Shown here: positions 42,964 to 43,832 of the stretch, in pieces
Layout of the letters: every line of letters starts with the position of its first letter
Position numbering within the stretch: position 1 is the stretch's first letter
Position numbers and translations under genes: made by a program
Notes under the pieces: generated by a model
Databases searched by the model: none
What the model saw: only the letters and a program-made list of their open reading frames with translations
Told to the model about the DNA's origin: nothing
Source: Chlorobiota bacterium
Lineage (GTDB): Bacteria > Bacteroidota > Ignavibacteria > Kapaibacteriales > NICIL-2
DNA length: 43,832 bases
Reading direction: 5' to 3'
Assembly: GCA_026416585.1 (NCBI GenBank)
Contig: JAOAEV010000016.1
Span: forward strand, 1-43,832

Positions 42964-43778
42964 TGCTCGGGTTCGTCCTTGCGCTCGTGGGAGCTGCACT
43001 GAGTGCTGTAGCACAGACGCCGTGCTTTGAATGGAGACTCAAGGCGGGTACTACTGTGCGCTATCGCGTCGAGGCGTTCGACACCCTTGCGATTATCGGT
43101 GAGCCAGTGCTCTATCGCCATCGTCGAGAGGATTGGTTGCTCAAGTGCGACAGTACTCGCGGTGATACGATGTTCGTACAACAACGGTTGACAACGTACT
43201 GGGCACGCGAGCATACCGATAGTGGCGATACCAGCTACCGCACGATGATCCCATGGGTTGGCAAATCAGCAGTGCTGGTGATAACCGGACGCGGACATCG
43301 CGTGCAGGTTATCAGTCCACAGACAGATTCACTTGGACTGGTACCGGGCAGTATTGCTGGTCCAACGTTTTTCCCTCCATTGGATTCTGTGTGTACGCGC
43401 TGTGATCAGGGCGTGCAATGGCTTGCTGAGCAACGAGACACACTTGTCGAATACGCATATCCGCCTGCTCGTATCGAACGGCTCTACCTTGGGACGGTTG
43501 ATTCATGTACCGAGCGGGGGAAACCGTTTCTGCTGACAATCGCTGAAACATCGCGGGGACAGCACATCGTTCGCGTATCGGAGTTTGTTGTGCAGACGGC
43601 ATTCTGGATCCTGGCGCATGCTGCTATCGAAATTGATACGGCAGCAAGTATTCCACGGCGGATTTCCTACGCGCAACGTGCGCGCATTGCAATCGAGCGC
43701 GGCACAACTGGCAAAACCAAAAACGGTGAACAACGAACGCATGCCAATATCAGTGCTATTGAGACAACACAACACTGA
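42963..43778 (+). CDS. Secreted protein of unknown function
   Basis: A 271-residue exported protein starting at ATG 42963 (TGATG overlap with the previous stop; GTG 42960 is also in frame). The signal peptide is MLGFVLALVGAALSAVAQ. The mature start CFEWRLKAGTTVRYRVEAFD resembles the opening of the preceding protein, and a later segment (FPPLDSVCTRCDQGVQW) sits where that protein has its APGTQW block. Two Cys three residues apart (C-T-R-C) could bind a metal or form a disulfide. The pair may be diverged tandem duplicates. The C-terminal end is rich in charged and polar residues. No family is recognised. Confidence 0.6.
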   Translation: MLGFVLALVGAALSAVAQTPCFEWRLKAGTTVRYRVEAFDTLAIIGEPVLYRHRREDWLLKCDSTRGDTMFVQQRLTTYWAREHTDSGDTSYRTMIPWVGKSAVLVITGRGHRVQVISPQTDSLGLVPGSIAGPTFFPPLDSVCTRCDQGVQWLAEQRDTLVEYAYPPARIERLYLGTVDSCTERGKPFLLTIAETSRGQHIVRVSEFVVQTAFWILAHAAIEIDTAASIPRRISYAQRARIAIERGTTGKTKNGEQRTHANISAIETTQH

Positions 43779-43832
43779 TACTGCTTGACTACGTATTATG
43801 CTGCAGTGTTGAGTCGGTGGCCACAACTCTGC

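Noticed and set aside
43770-43811. Inverted repeat CAACACTG/CAGTGTTG at the end of the last gene, considered as terminator
   Set aside because: The loop is 26 bases, the first arm overlaps the stop codon and no T-run follows before the window ends.

Overview
The window reads as chromosomal DNA of a Gram-negative member of the Bacteroidota/Chlorobiota (FCB) group, most likely a non-phototrophic Chlorobi relative (Ignavibacteria/Kapabacteria type); the lineage is an inference. The evidence is several secreted proteins ending in type IX secretion system (T9SS) C-terminal sorting domains, a TonB-dependent receptor with an N-terminal carboxypeptidase-like domain, a Bacteroidota-type LptE lipoprotein, a BshB1 deacetylase of bacillithiol synthesis, and very dense coding with many 1-4 nt gene overlaps. 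I see no insertion sequence, prophage, CRISPR array or rRNA.

Layout. 1-6170 is mostly housekeeping: a DUF2325-like protein whose 3' end runs antisense through a tRNA-Asn gene, a PrsW-type membrane protease, an M16 zinc peptidase, a tight minus-strand operon pntAB-DUF1844-nadK, a BCP-type peroxiredoxin and bshB1. 6225-29216 is a long block of exported proteins: an IgGFc-binding-like protein fused to a C-terminal beta-barrel, a small T9SS cargo protein, a three-gene plus-strand cluster (outer-membrane barrel, a 2425-residue giant protein, a five-module fibronectin-III protein), a decayed T9SS-tail fragment, a TonB-dependent receptor with a T9SS beta-helix protein behind a Pho-box-like repeat, and a second IgGFc-binding-like protein with a T9SS tail.

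29250-35192 is a compact plus-strand series: transaldolase, thioredoxin-like protein, RNase HI, a small secreted protein resembling the start of the giant protein, CcmB, an APC permease and aspartate kinase. 35122-40106 is a minus-strand operon recG - MBL-fold hydrolase - lptE - GT2 glycosyltransferase. 40179-43778 carries typA/bipA and two secreted proteins of unknown function.

Working together: the most striking unit is the barrel / giant protein / FN3 trio at 9583-20629, which looks like an uncharacterised cell-surface system made of an outer-membrane component and two large exported partners. The receptor/beta-helix pair at 21106-26020 may be a phosphate-responsive uptake unit. NAD kinase with an isolated transhydrogenase subunit, and bacillithiol deacetylase beside a peroxiredoxin, are smaller NADP and thiol-redox themes.
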